NCBI RefSeq assembly: GCF_035920445.1
Contig: NZ_CP109162.1
Coordinates: forward strand, 4,898,001-4,962,000
Reading direction: 5' to 3'
From: Nocardia sp. NBC_01730
Lineage (GTDB): Bacteria; Actinomycetota; Actinomycetes; Mycobacteriales; Mycobacteriaceae
Length of the DNA: 64,000 bases
A model generated the notes under the pieces. It had not been told where the DNA came from. It searched no databases and saw only the letters and a list, made by a program, of their open reading frames with translations. The first letter of the stretch is position 1; each line of letters opens with the position of its first letter. Position numbers and translations under genes: made by a program. Below are positions 25,776-37,091 of this stretch, piece by piece.

Positions 25776-27289
25776 TCCGCCAGCCAGGTCCGTTCCAGCT
25801 GGACCCTGGCGAACCCGCCGAGCGTGGGCAGGTCACGCACCCGGGTGGTGGCGATGTCGATGCCGTCGGCCATCCCCCACACCAGGTACCCGCCGCGGTC
25901 GTATTGGATGCGCTGCACGTCATGACTGGCCGCCACGTACTCCGAGTCTGTGTGCGCGCCAAGCGCTTTGACCGTCGCGGCATCGAATGCGGCGTCTTTG
26001 AAATCGGTTTCGTTGCGGTTGGATCCGTTGGCCATCAGCTTGCTCGCGAAGAACAACATGGAGTCGTTGGTGCCCCAGGAGACCGTGTAGAGCGGGGCTT
26101 TCAGCCAGGTCTGGTCGTAGAAGGTGTTGGGCTCCTGGGGGACGACACCGAGCCGCACGCCGATCTCGGCGAGTTGGGTGGCGATGACCTTCGCCGATTC
26201 GACCTCGCCGGGCGCTTCAGCCTTGGTGAGCAGCGGATAGCTGCGTCCAGTGTCGAAATTCGCGTCGCGTAGCAGGGCTTTCGCGCGATCGACATCCTGG
26301 GTGCGCTGGGCGATCGAGGTGTCGTAATCCGGGTCGCCGGTGCCCAGAATGTCGTTGGCGACCTTGCCGTACCCGGAATGCACCTGGGTGACCAGGGCCT
26401 TGCGGTCGACGCCGAGCCGCAGCGCGGTACGAACCCGCACATCGGCGAAGGGCCCGTCAGAAGTGCGCATGGCTACCCCGACCATGGTGTCGTTCGCGCG
26501 ACGCACCACCGCCAGATCGCCGCGCCCCTCCGCGGCGCGGCCCGCGATGGCGCCGACATTGGAGGCGAGGTCGATCTGTCCGCCGAGCACGGCGTTGCCC
26601 AGCGCGGTCACGCTTTCGAACATGGTGACCTCGATCGCGTCCAGCAGCGGTGGTGTGCCGTGCCACTGGTCGTTGCGCACCAGCCGCGCGTTGCCGCCCT
26701 GATAGGACTCCAGGCGGAACGGTCCGGTGCCGACGGCCGTCGTGAAGTCCGCGGTGTCCTTCTTGACGGTGAAGGTCATCAGTCGGACCAGTAGCGGAAG
26801 CTGGGTGTTCGGCTCGGGCACCGCGAGCACCACCCGATCCGGCCCGTCGGTGGTGATACCCTCCACAGCCACCGGCATTTTCGATGCCCCGCCGACCGTC
26901 CGCAGTCGGCGCAGCGACCACGCCACGTCCTCCGAGGTGACCGGCGTCCCGTCGTGGAAGGTCGCGCCGTCGGCCAGGGTGAAGCTCCAGCGGCGCCGAT
27001 CGGCGTCCGGCTCCCACCGGGTGGCGAGGCGCGGTGCGACATTCGGGTCGGCTCCCGGCACGGTCAAGGCGTCGTAGACCAGCGAGGTGATCAGGAAGTC
27101 GCTGTCGTTGCTGAGGTTGGCGTGCGGATCACGTTCGATGCGCGCCGAGGTGCCGAGCGCACCGACCCGCAGCGTGCCGCCGCGCCGGGCCGGTCCGGAC
27201 GCCTCCGCGCCGTCGGAACACGCCGCGACCAGTAGTACCGCTCCGACCCCGAGACTCGACTGCAAAAGTTGCCGTCGATTCAAACCCAT
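25772..27289 (-). CDS. ABC importer substrate-binding lipoprotein (SBP family 5)
   Basis: 505 residues with a twin-Arg-like start (MGLNRRQLLQSSLG) and lipobox LLVAAC, so it is lipid-anchored outside the membrane. The body is a family-5 solute-binding protein (LATRWEPDADRRRWSFTLAD, FHDGTPVTSEDVAWSLRRL). Such proteins bind oligopeptides, nickel chelates or opine metallophores. It is the first gene of the minus-strand operon, with an IdeR-like iron box 60 nt upstream and metallophore-type enzymes encoded divergently. The likely ligand is therefore a metal chelate. Confidence 0.9.
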   Translation of the reverse strand: MGLNRRQLLQSSLGVGAVLLVAACSDGAEASGPARRGGTLRVGALGTSARIERDPHANLSNDSDFLITSLVYDALTVPGADPNVAPRLATRWEPDADRRRWSFTLADGATFHDGTPVTSEDVAWSLRRLRTVGGASKMPVAVEGITTDGPDRVVLAVPEPNTQLPLLVRLMTFTVKKDTADFTTAVGTGPFRLESYQGGNARLVRNDQWHGTPPLLDAIEVTMFESVTALGNAVLGGQIDLASNVGAIAGRAAEGRGDLAVVRRANDTMVGVAMRTSDGPFADVRVRTALRLGVDRKALVTQVHSGYGKVANDILGTGDPDYDTSIAQRTQDVDRAKALLRDANFDTGRSYPLLTKAEAPGEVESAKVIATQLAEIGVRLGVVPQEPNTFYDQTWLKAPLYTVSWGTNDSMLFFASKLMANGSNRNETDFKDAAFDAATVKALGAHTDSEYVAASHDVQRIQYDRGGYLVWGMADGIDIATTRVRDLPTLGGFARVQLERTWLAE

Positions 27290-27348
27290 TGCGTTGCCCT
27301 CTTTCTGGACGAATTCCGTACCCTACCGGCATAATTTTCGGGTACGGA

Positions 27349-27367
27349 TCAGGACAGGCTAGCCTAA
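27349..27367 (-). promoter_or_regulatory. IdeR/DtxR-like iron box of the importer operon
   Basis: Read on the minus strand: TTAGGCTAGCCTGTCCTGA, matching 15 of 19 positions of the consensus TTAGGTTAGCCTAACCTAA. It lies 60 nt before the binding-protein start in an AT-richer promoter region. Confidence 0.7.
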
Positions 27368-27516
27368 TGAGGCGGAAGACTCGCCGATACCGCCATGAAA
27401 CGGCAGCGACAGGGCAGACCCGCCCGCAAAGCCACAAAACAGCTCCACCGAGACCATCGGCGGCCTAACCTCGGTCGCATCGCAGTTATGCAATTCGGCT
27501 ATATTTACGGGCGCGC

Positions 27517-27535
27517 TTAGGTAAGCCTTGCTTGG
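27517..27535 (+). promoter_or_regulatory. Weaker IdeR/DtxR-like iron box of the biosynthetic arm
   Basis: TTAGGTAAGCCTTGCTTGG matches 13 of 19 consensus positions, with the left half TTAGGT-AGCCT nearly perfect. It lies 77 nt before the oxygenase start at 27612. Confidence 0.5.
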
Positions 27536-27611
27536 CTCTGCGAGAACAGCTAACTTCGCAGATCGAATCGTCACCCTGCTTTTCGAACCTATGCGAAGAA
27601 GGGAATCCCCG

Positions 27612-28754
27612 GTGAAAAGCGTTCTCTCCGAACGTAAGACGCTTCACCCACAAGATATCGAACGACGCGAGCTCCCCGCGGCCGCAGGCCAGGCGGTGCG
27701 CGAACTCGCCAGAGAAATATCCACCACACTCGACGAGACCGACGCCGCGCGAACGCTCACCCATCCGGCGCTGATCGAGCAGATCGATGCCAGGGTCGCG
27801 GAGCTGCCCCCCGAGGTGCGCCATGCCGTGCGCCCGCCCGCCACCGCGCACGGCGCGACCATCGTCAGCTGCCTTCCCTTGACCGACAAGGAATTCGGCC
27901 CTACCCCGCCGAGCTGGCGCGAGGCCGCGCGATGGAGCGGCGAGTCGGTGACTCGCGCGAACTCGTTCCAGTTCGACCTCGTCATGCTGCTGCTCGCACG
28001 CAGCGCGGGTGAGCCGTTCGGCTGGCGAGGCCAGCAGGACGGACGGCTGGTCAACAACATCGTCCCGGCGGCGGGGCACGAGCACGAGCAGTCCGGCGCC
28101 AGCAGCAAGACGCTGCTGAGCCCGCACACCGAGGACGCGTTCCATCCGGAGCGGGCGCACCTGCTGATGCTCGGCTGTCTGCGCAACCCGGATCTGGTCG
28201 GTACCACGGTGTCGTCGGTGCGCCGGGTCGAGCTCTCCGCCGAACAGCGCGGGCTGCTGAGCACACCCATCCTGCCGATCCTGCCCGACGTCTCGTACGG
28301 TGACGGGCACGAAAAGTATTCGGCCACACCGCTACCCACCCTCTGGAGTGCGGCGGGCCCGGACGAGCAGACCCTCCGCTACGACCCGGCATACACCCCG
28401 CTCGACGACGCCGCGCCCGAGTTCCGTTCGGCCTACGCACGACTCACCGCGGAGCTGGAGCGCGTCTGCGTGACCGCCGCGCTCGCCCCCGGCGAGGTGC
28501 TGCTGGTGGACAACGACGTTGCCGTGCACGGACGCGTGCCGTTCACCGCACGCTACGACGGCACCGATCGGTGGCTGAAGCGGGTGAACATCCGTCTCCC
28601 GGAACGACAGCGCCGGGCCGCGGAAGCCGACGAGAATGGTTACGGGCAACGGATCGTCGCCCCGTTCCGAGCGGCAGGCACCCTGCCGCTCGAGCGTGGC
28701 ACTCATGAGTGGGATGCAGTACCGAATGATCGAGGAACCCTTGAGCACTCGTGA
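27612..28754 (+). CDS. Fe(II)/2-oxoglutarate oxygenase, clavaminate synthase/VioC type
   Basis: 380 residues from GTG 27612, preceded by AAGGGA. The metal triad is visible as SPHTEDAFHPERAHLL (His and Glu, near residue 178) and the distal His in VHGRVPFTARYDG. The 2-oxoglutarate arginine follows in TDRWLKRVNIRL. The pattern HTED-FHP--A is that of VioC, AsnO and related hydroxylases of free Arg, Asn or Lys. It probably hydroxylates an amino-acid precursor of the cluster product; the exact substrate is inferred only from the family. It is first in the plus-strand operon, and its stop overlaps the sbnB-like gene. Confidence 0.85.
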   Translation: MKSVLSERKTLHPQDIERRELPAAAGQAVRELAREISTTLDETDAARTLTHPALIEQIDARVAELPPEVRHAVRPPATAHGATIVSCLPLTDKEFGPTPPSWREAARWSGESVTRANSFQFDLVMLLLARSAGEPFGWRGQQDGRLVNNIVPAAGHEHEQSGASSKTLLSPHTEDAFHPERAHLLMLGCLRNPDLVGTTVSSVRRVELSAEQRGLLSTPILPILPDVSYGDGHEKYSATPLPTLWSAAGPDEQTLRYDPAYTPLDDAAPEFRSAYARLTAELERVCVTAALAPGEVLLVDNDVAVHGRVPFTARYDGTDRWLKRVNIRLPERQRRAAEADENGYGQRIVAPFRAAGTLPLERGTHEWDAVPNDRGTLEHS

Positions 28755-29726
28755 CCGAAGCACACCCCTGCGGGTGTTGAGCCGCAGCGACCTGGCCGAC
28801 GTGCCCATCACGCCCGCCGATGTCGTGCGCGCCGTAGAAGAGGCGTATCTGGCGTTCGCCGCGGGTGATTCGGACAATCCGCGCAAGCTCAGCGTCGCGA
28901 ACCCAGACGGCTGGTCGGTCGCTTACGCCATGCTCGGCCGGGACGGCCGTAGGCGGGTGGTGGCGATGAAGACCTCCTACAAGTTCGACCCCGGCCACGA
29001 CCGCAGCACCAAGCGGTACTACACGACCATCACGCTCTACGACGACACCACCGGTGCGCCGATCGCGATGATGGACTGCGCCAGGGTCGGCGCGCTGCGA
29101 ACGCCCGCGGTGTCGGCGCTGCTGGTGCGCGAGACCGCGCGCCGCGGAGCCGAGAGCGTGCTGCTGATCGGCACCGGAACGCAGGGCCGCAACGCCCTTC
29201 CGCACCTGCTCGCCGCGAATCCGCAGCTGCGCAAACTGATGCTGTACGGAACGCACCCGGAGGGACTGGAAGCCGTTGGCCGCCAGCTCGCCGAGCATTA
29301 CCCGCACGCCTTGCTCGAGACGGTGCAGGATCCGCGCGCCGCGGCGGCGACCGCCGACGTCGTGCTGGCCACCGCGGGCCCAGGTACCGAGGTCGCGCTC
29401 GAATCCGATGATCTCGCACCGGGTTCGGTGGCGGTGCTGGTCGGCTACGGACTCGCGCCCTCGACACTGGTCCACGCCGATCGTGTGATCGCGACCAGCG
29501 CCGAGCAGATGGCACTGACCGGCACCGACATGGTGGGTCCGGACGGGACGCTGCGCTCAGTGGACGCGGAGCTGCCGCGGATCCTGAGCAGGCGCGCGGT
29601 CGCGCGGCGCACGGACGACGAGCGCATCTTCGTCTACAACAGCGGGCTGGTGCTCACCGACATCGCCGTAGCCCATGCCCTGGCGGAGCGGGCCATCGCG
29701 GAGGGCCGTGGCACGGAGGTGCCCCT

Positions 29727-29736
<10 letters not shown>
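28726..29736 (+). CDS. sbnB: SbnB-like dehydrogenase (ornithine cyclodeaminase fold)
   Basis: 336 residues if ATG 28726 is used; TTG 28741 after GAGGA is an alternative. The Rossmann motif VLLIGTGTQGRNALPHLL lies near residue 145, with the preceding MDCARVGALRTPAVSALL typical of the SbnB family. In staphylococci SbnB oxidatively splits N-(2-amino-2-carboxyethyl)-glutamate into 2-oxoglutarate and 2,3-diaminopropionate (Dap), using NAD. It overlaps both neighbours, so it is translated with the oxygenase and decarboxylase genes. Confidence 0.87.
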
Positions 29737-31199
<1,463 letters not shown>

Positions 31200-31232
31200 T
31201 CCCATGACCGACACGAACGAGGAGTTCTACCC

Positions 31233-32267
31233 ATGCCGCTCGTCACGCGTGTGACGGATCTGATCGGCCGCACGCCACTGTTCGAGCTCGCGGCCACCTC
31301 GACCGGTACCCGGCTACTGCTCAAGCTGGAGCAGTTCAACCCGACCGGCGCGGCCAAGATCAGGATGGCGCGCGAAATGGTGCTCGATGCCGAGCGCCGC
31401 GGTTTGCTGGCCAGTGGCGGGCATATCATCGAATCCACATCCGGGAACACCGGGCTCGGCCTGGCTGTGGTGGCTGCCGAACGTGGGTATCGCTTCACCG
31501 CGGTGGTCGACCACCACGCATGTAAGGACAAACTGCGCGCGATGCGAGCAATGGGCGCGGAACTGGTGTTCGTCGCCGATGCGGACGACGACACCCTGGC
31601 CACTTCGGCGCGGGAGGATCTGGCCGAGGCGATGGCGGCCGAGCGGGACGATGCGTATTTCACCGAGCAGCACAACAACGACGCCAACGCGGTGGGCTAC
31701 TACGCGGTGGCCGAGGAATTGCTGGAGGACGTCGAGCGGGTCGATATCCTGCTGTCGGCGGTGGGCACCGGCGGTTCCCTGTTCGGCACCGCGACCCGGC
31801 TGCGCCAGCTCGGCTGCACGCCCCATGTGATCGGTGTCGAGCCGATCGGTTCGATCGCGTTCGGTGGACCCGGCGGGCCGTACTGGCAGTCCGGCACCGG
31901 CACGCCGCCGGGCGCCACCATCGGTACCGCCGTGGACTACGCGCTGCTCGACGAGGGTGTGAAGGTCTCCGACGTGGCGGCATTCGCGACCGCGCGCGCG
32001 GTGGCGAACAAGCTCGGCCTGATGATCGGCGGGTCTGCGGGGGGTTCGGTGCATGCCGCGCTCGCCAGGCTCGAGAAGTTCCCGCCCGGTTCCACCGTGG
32101 TCACTATCGTCTGCGACGGCGGGGAGAAGTATCTGGACACCGTCTTCGACGACGACTGGATGAGCGCCCGCGACCTGCTCGACGCCGACGCCGAACACGA
32201 AGTGCTGGACATGCTGGAGCGCTACACCCCCACCACCCGACGTGGCGGGCTCGTGGAGGCTCGATGA
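31233..32267 (+). CDS. sbnA: SbnA-like 2,3-diaminopropionate pathway synthase
   Basis: 344 residues, start ATG 31233 with GAGGAG. Fold-type II PLP enzyme of the cysteine-synthase group. The PLP lysine is in NPTGAAKIRMAREMV (about residue 36), with STSGNTGLGLAVV for substrate carboxylate and SAVGTGGSLFGTA for PLP phosphate. SbnA joins O-phosphoserine and glutamate into N-(2-amino-2-carboxyethyl)-glutamate. It cooperates with SbnB encoded two genes upstream. The last codons and stop lie in the first unit of a 69-bp tandem repeat. Confidence 0.9.
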   Translation: MPLVTRVTDLIGRTPLFELAATSTGTRLLLKLEQFNPTGAAKIRMAREMVLDAERRGLLASGGHIIESTSGNTGLGLAVVAAERGYRFTAVVDHHACKDKLRAMRAMGAELVFVADADDDTLATSAREDLAEAMAAERDDAYFTEQHNNDANAVGYYAVAEELLEDVERVDILLSAVGTGGSLFGTATRLRQLGCTPHVIGVEPIGSIAFGGPGGPYWQSGTGTPPGATIGTAVDYALLDEGVKVSDVAAFATARAVANKLGLMIGGSAGGSVHAALARLEKFPPGSTVVTIVCDGGEKYLDTVFDDDWMSARDLLDADAEHEVLDMLERYTPTTRRGGLVEAR

Positions 32268-32395
32268 GACATAATCGCGCAGCGCTCATCGAGCCGACGG
32301 GGTGCGGGAACCCCCGCAGAACACAGGGCTCGATGAGACATAATCGCGCAGCGCTCATCGAGCCGACGGGGTGCGGGAACCCCCGCAGAACACAG
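32258..32395. repeat. Two tandem 69-bp units, each with an 11-bp hairpin
   Basis: Units 32258-32326 and 32327-32395 are identical by eye. Each holds GGCTCGATGAG and its perfect complement 16 nt apart, then a GC-rich part (GGGGTGCGGGAACCCC). A decayed third unit begins at 32396 (GATGAG). The repeat covers the sbnA-like stop and the gap to the MATE gene, and may act as attenuator or terminator. Confidence 0.93.
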
Positions 32396-32508
32396 GGTGC
32401 GATGAGTCACCATCGTGTGGCGCCCTCGGTCTGTGTGATCTCGCGCGCGCTGGTAATTCCTGTGACACCGGGCTCGACGATGAGCCCATCGCCCGCCGAG
32501 GAGAGCTG

Positions 32509-33912
32509 GTGAACCTGTCGAGCTTCCGCGCCGACGGACGGCAACTGACCGCGCTCGCGACCCCGATCGCCCTCACCCAGCTCGCGCAGATCGCGGTCTC
32601 TACGACCAACATCGCACTGATGGGCACGCTCGGCGTGCGGCAGGTGGCCGCGGGCGGTTTGGCGATCGTGCTGTTCAACCAGATCCGCACCATGTGCGTC
32701 GGGCTGATCACCGCGAGCGGCAACCAGATCGCCACCGCGGTGAGCGCCGCGGGAAAGCGCGGCGAGGCGCCGGATCGAGAGATCCGGGACCTGTTGCGGT
32801 CGAGCTTCCTGATCGCCACGCTCGCCGGAATCGCCGGTGGAGTGGTGCTGATCGGGCTCGGCTGGGCGCTGCGCCTGCTCGGGCAGGACCCCGGCGTACT
32901 CGCCGACGCGCGACCGCTGATGACGGCGCTCGCGCCGGGTCTGTTGCCCTGCCTGTGGTTCCAGGTGTTGCGCCAATACACCGTCGGCATGCAGCGCCCG
33001 CAGGCACTGCTGCTGGTGACGCTCGGGTCGGTCGTGTTGAATCTGCTGCTCGCGCTCGGCTTCATCCACGGCAAGGCCGGGCTGCCCGCGCTGGGACTCA
33101 CCGGCATCGGTGTCTCGACCTCGCTGGTCTTCCTGATCACCTTCGGTGTGTTCTGGGCGATGGTGTGGCGCGACGACCAACTCGGCCGCACCCTCCCGAT
33201 ACGTCCGCTGCCGGTGCGACCGGCCACGGTCCGCGCCGAACTGAAGCTGGGCGCGCCGATCGCGCTCACCTACGGCTCCGAGGCGGGGATGTTCTCGGCG
33301 CTGGCCCTCGTGATGGGCAGCATCGGACCTGCCGCGCTGGCCGCGCACAACGTCGTGTACCAGATCATCTACATCGTCTTCCAGGTCGCGATCGGCCTCT
33401 CGCACGGTGCGTCGATCCTGGTCAGCCACGCCGTCGCCCGCGACGAATTCGGGCAAGCCCGCGCACTTGCCCGGCTCGCGCTGCGGCATACAGCGGTGGT
33501 CGCGGCCGTGACCGGCGCTGTGTATGTGATCGCCCCGGATCTGGTGCTGCGCCCCTTCCTGGATTCGTCCGACACCGACACCATCCGAATCGCGCATACC
33601 CTGCTGCTGATCGGGATCGTGCTGCAGTTTTTCGACGCCGCCCAGAACATCGGCACCGGTCTGCTGCGTGGGCTCAAAGCGACCAACGCGGGCTTCCGGC
33701 TCTCGCTGATCGGCTACTGGGGTGTCGGTCTGCCTGTCGCCCTGCTGCTCGCCTTCCCGGTCGGTCTCGGCGCCGCGGGCGTGTGGTGGGGGCTCACCGC
33801 GGGCCTGGCCACCACTGCGATCCTGATGCTCCGCCGCTACTTCGCGCTGCTCGACAGCAAGGAGCGCGACCGGCCGCGCCTGCTCCCGGAAACCCTCGCC
33901 GCCCCGAGCTGA
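32509..33912 (+). CDS. MATE-family efflux transporter
   Basis: 467 residues from GTG 32509, with GAGGAGAG upstream. It has twelve helices in two MatE halves. The first begins LTQLAQIAVSTTNIALMGTL, and the second is around LTYGSEAGMFSALALVMGSI. MATE proteins expel small molecules using proton or sodium gradients. At the end of the oxygenase - sbnB - sbnH - sbnA run it most likely exports the product. It is separated from sbnA by a hairpin-rich tandem repeat that could lower its expression. Confidence 0.9.
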   Translation: MNLSSFRADGRQLTALATPIALTQLAQIAVSTTNIALMGTLGVRQVAAGGLAIVLFNQIRTMCVGLITASGNQIATAVSAAGKRGEAPDREIRDLLRSSFLIATLAGIAGGVVLIGLGWALRLLGQDPGVLADARPLMTALAPGLLPCLWFQVLRQYTVGMQRPQALLLVTLGSVVLNLLLALGFIHGKAGLPALGLTGIGVSTSLVFLITFGVFWAMVWRDDQLGRTLPIRPLPVRPATVRAELKLGAPIALTYGSEAGMFSALALVMGSIGPAALAAHNVVYQIIYIVFQVAIGLSHGASILVSHAVARDEFGQARALARLALRHTAVVAAVTGAVYVIAPDLVLRPFLDSSDTDTIRIAHTLLLIGIVLQFFDAAQNIGTGLLRGLKATNAGFRLSLIGYWGVGLPVALLLAFPVGLGAAGVWWGLTAGLATTAILMLRRYFALLDSKERDRPRLLPETLAAPS

Positions 33913-33940
33913 TCGGGTACCTGCCGCGGCATCTGCGGTC

Positions 33941-34558
33941 GTGGCACAGGCGCCCGCCCGGCTGCTCGTCGCCGGCATGGGCGACGCGCTTGCCACCTGG
34001 TTCGAGGCACGCACGTGCAGCGTGGCGCAGGTGCGCAATATGCGTGGCGGCGCGACGACGCGCGGCGCAGGCGCACTCGCCGAACTCTGCTACCACACGC
34101 TGCTCGCCGACGGGCCGCAGGCGCTGACCGCGGTACGCAACCACACCGTCACTCCGGCGCTGGAACGCATCGTCGAGGCCAACACACTGCTGTCGGGACT
34201 CGGGTTCGAATCGTCGGGTCTGGCCGCCGCGCATGCCGTGCACAACGGCCTCACCGCCGCCGCGTGCACGCGCACACGCCTGCACGGCGAGAAGGTCGCC
34301 TTCGGCGTCCTCACCCAGCTGGTGCTGGAAGGGGCGCCCGCGGCCGAGTTCGACACGGTGCTCGATTTCTGCGCCGAGGTCGGACTGCCGACCACCTTTG
34401 CCGCGCTCGGCTTGGACGATCCCGACCAGGAAACGGTCACCACGATCGCAGCCCGCGCGACCGCCCCTGGTGAAACGATCCACAACGAGCCGTTCACCGT
34501 GGACGTTCCGATGGTGGTCGACGCGCTGCGCACCGCCGACGCGCTCGGCAGGCGGTGA
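33941..34558 (+). pseudogene. Glycerol dehydrogenase, 5'-truncated
   Basis: About 205 codons matching only the C-terminal helical half of GldA-type iron/zinc alcohol dehydrogenases: LLVAGMGDALATWFEA, then SSGLAAAHAVHNGLTA and HGEKVAFGVLTQLVLE, which hold metal ligands. The family is about 360 residues, and the N-terminal NAD-binding half is absent. Similarity can be followed back to about 33930, almost touching the MATE stop at 33912. The break therefore marks a junction. GTG 33941 could start a short product, but it could not be a normal dehydrogenase. Confidence 0.8.
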
Positions 34559-34726
34559 CGCCGCCCGTTCGTTCAGAGGCTGATTTCGCACTGTTCGACA
34601 CCGAACTCTCACCGTCCCGCAAGCTTGTCGTCACCAGGCAGCGGGAATCCTGTCCATAGTCCTCGCTATCCTGGCGACGGAATCGAAGCCAATGGCGGGC
34701 AAACCGCCGGGAGGGACGTCGGCCCG

Positions 34727-35680
34727 GTGCCCATCACCAGAGTCGCGGAGCACCCGCGACCGGATCACGTGTTGTTCCACTTCAGTGACACTCATCTCCT
34801 CGCCGGTGACGACGCGCTGTACGGCGATGTCGATGCCGACCTGCGGTTACGGCAATTGCTGGAGCAGGCCGCGTCCAGCCGGATCCGACCGACCGCGATC
34901 GTGTTCACCGGCGACCTCACCGACCAGGGTGAGCCCGCCGCATACGACAAGCTCAAAGCGATCGTCGAACCATTCGCTAGAAGTTTGCGAACGCCGATCG
35001 TGTGGGTCACCGGCAACCACGACGACCGCGCCGCGCTGCGCACCCAGCTGCTCGGTGAGCATGCCTCGACATCCCCGCTGGATCGCGTCCACCTGATCGA
35101 CGGCCTGCGCGTCATCGCCTTGGACACCTCGGTCCCCGGACACCACTACGGCGAGATCACCGACGACCAGCTGGCCTGGCTGCGCTCGGTGCTGGCCGGG
35201 CCCGCCCCGTTCGGCACCATCCTGGCCATGCACCACCCGCCCGTCCCCTGTGTGCTCGATCTCGCCGTCACCGTCGAGCTGCGCGACCAGCGCAGGCTGG
35301 CCGACGTGCTCGACGGCAGCGACGTGCGCGCCATCCTCGCGGGCCACCTGCACTACTCCACCAGCGCCACCTTCGCGGGCATCCCGGTCTCGGTGGCGTC
35401 GGCGACCTGCTACAGCCAGGACCTCGGCGTCGCGCAGGGCGGCACGCGTGGCCGGGACGGCGCACAGGCCTTCAACTACGTGCACGTCTACCCGGACACC
35501 GTGGTGCACTCCGTGGTCCCCATCGACCGTGGTCCTACGGTCGGCACCCCCGCGACGCCGGAGGAAGCGAACCGGAAACTGGTGGAGGAGGGCATCGTGA
35601 TACCGCCCGCCGCGGGCATCCCGCAGGTTATGCGGCGCCGGGCGTCGACTCCGGAATCGGATGACGAGGCGGTGCGGTGA
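34727..35680 (+). CDS. cpdA: CpdA-type metallophosphodiesterase (Rv0805-like)
   Basis: 317 residues from GTG 34727, with GGGAGGGA upstream. The metal ligands of class III cyclic-nucleotide phosphodiesterases are all visible: [32 protein letters not shown] and [12 protein letters not shown]. It hydrolyses 2',3'- or 3',5'-cyclic nucleotides. The sequence pattern, including [17 protein letters not shown], is very close to what I recall of M. tuberculosis Rv0805. Its last 53 nt overlap the end of the Stealth gene on the other strand. Confidence 0.93.
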   Translation: MPITRVAEHPRPDHVLFHFSDTHLLAGDDALYGDVDADLRLRQLLEQAASSRIRPTAIVFTGDLTDQGEPAAYDKLKAIVEPFARSLRTPIVWVTGNHDDRAALRTQLLGEHASTSPLDRVHLIDGLRVIALDTSVPGHHYGEITDDQLAWLRSVLAGPAPFGTILAMHHPPVPCVLDLAVTVELRDQRRLADVLDGSDVRAILAGHLHYSTSATFAGIPVSVASATCYSQDLGVAQGGTRGRDGAQAFNYVHVYPDTVVHSVVPIDRGPTVGTPATPEEANRKLVEEGIVIPPAAGIPQVMRRRASTPESDDEAVR

Positions 35681-37091
35681 GCCGCTCCCACGGCGCGGTG
35701 TCCGGGTAGTACTCGGCGAGGAACTCCGACACCGCCTGGACCCGCTCCGCCTCCGCGATCTCGGGAAAGCTGCCGTCGTTCAGGCAGAAGAAGTCGACCT
35801 CCCGGCGGCGCGCCAACCCCGCCAACAGGGCAAGGCCCCGGTAGCTCGTCGTGTCGACGTAGCGGACCTTCGCCGCCTCCTGTGGCACCGCGCGACCAGT
35901 CAGCAGCGCGTAGTAGTGGTACAGGGAATTGGTTACCGAAATGTCGGTCGCCGAGCGGAATCGGCTCGCGCTGGTTCGCGCGAAATCGGCCGCGAATTCC
36001 CCTTCCATCTCCAGCAGTACGCTGCGGCACAGTGGAACCGGCGTATGTTCCAGATGCCGGGTGATGACATGCCCGAAATGTTCTGCGAGCAGTCTGCGAT
36101 TCACCCGTGCGGCGTTCTCGAATCCGCTGCGCCGCTCGTCGTTCGGTCCAGGGCCGATCCTGGTGTCCGCCTCGATGAATCGGCTCACCCCGGCCGGAGT
36201 GAAGAACATGAACGGACGAACCGGGCGCGCGAAGAACATGTCGTCGTTGGCGTACAGGAAGTGCTCGCTGAGTCCTTCGATGTGCTGCAACTGGCATTCC
36301 ACCGCGTGCGAATTGAAGGTAGGCAAGACCGCGGTGTCACGGAAATGGTCGACCGCGCGCACCACTGTCACCTTCGGATGCGCGGTCAGCCAATCCGGCG
36401 CCGTGGAATCGGTCGCGATGAAGATCCGCCGGATCCACGGCGCGTTCTTGTGCACCGACCGCAGCGCGTACTTCAGCTCGTCGATCTGCCGGATCCTGGC
36501 GTCCGCGTCGTCACCTTCCCCCACCACGACCTGGGCGAGCATTCCGGCTCGACGGGCGCGGAACTCGGGATCAGAGCCGTCCACCCAGGAGAACACCAGG
36601 TCGATGTCGAAGTCGACGTCGGTCGGCTGGGGCGCGAACATATCCACCAAGGTCGGCCAGGCGCGGTCGAACAACCGCACCTGTGTGACCTGGACGTCGG
36701 CGAGGTCGAAGACGGGGCGCGTCAACGCGTTCGGGCGCGGACAGGTCACCGTGTCACCGTGGTATTCCCACAGTTCCAGATCGACGTGGTGGGCCGGGTC
36801 GAGGTCGCGACCGAGCCGGAAGACGTTGTGCCCCAGTTCCATACACGAGAATCCCGCGGACATCGCCGCCGCCGCCACCCGGCGCACCATGAGATGGTGC
36901 GCCGCGTCGGCCGCGAGCACAAACCGGTCTCGACTGTCGCGCACGAGCAGGAACGGCACCTCCGCCGCCGCCAATTCCGCGCGCAGATAGCCGAGATCCT
37001 CGATCATCGCGGTCGATGCGGCGAGATTGGCCGCCGTCGGCCGCGCCACCATTTCTACCGCCCCCGAATTCACTGCTCCCTTGTCCATCAT
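35628..37091 (-). CDS. Stealth-family sugar-phosphate transferase (CpsY-like)
   Basis: 487 residues from ATG 37091, with GGAG upstream. Stealth conserved regions are clear: CR1 [19 protein letters not shown] near residue 180, CR2 [20 protein letters not shown] near residue 220, and CR3/CR4 including [15 protein letters not shown]. These enzymes transfer hexose-1-phosphate in making phosphate-linked capsule or surface glycans. The pairing with cpdA, tail to tail, equals Rv0805/Rv0806c (cpsY). The N-terminal 150 residues are a separate domain without a recognised function. Confidence 0.9.
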   Translation of the reverse strand: MMDKGAVNSGAVEMVARPTAANLAASTAMIEDLGYLRAELAAAEVPFLLVRDSRDRFVLAADAAHHLMVRRVAAAAMSAGFSCMELGHNVFRLGRDLDPAHHVDLELWEYHGDTVTCPRPNALTRPVFDLADVQVTQVRLFDRAWPTLVDMFAPQPTDVDFDIDLVFSWVDGSDPEFRARRAGMLAQVVVGEGDDADARIRQIDELKYALRSVHKNAPWIRRIFIATDSTAPDWLTAHPKVTVVRAVDHFRDTAVLPTFNSHAVECQLQHIEGLSEHFLYANDDMFFARPVRPFMFFTPAGVSRFIEADTRIGPGPNDERRSGFENAARVNRRLLAEHFGHVITRHLEHTPVPLCRSVLLEMEGEFAADFARTSASRFRSATDISVTNSLYHYYALLTGRAVPQEAAKVRYVDTTSYRGLALLAGLARRREVDFFCLNDGSFPEIAEAERVQAVSEFLAEYYPDTAPWERLTAPPRHPIPESTPGAA

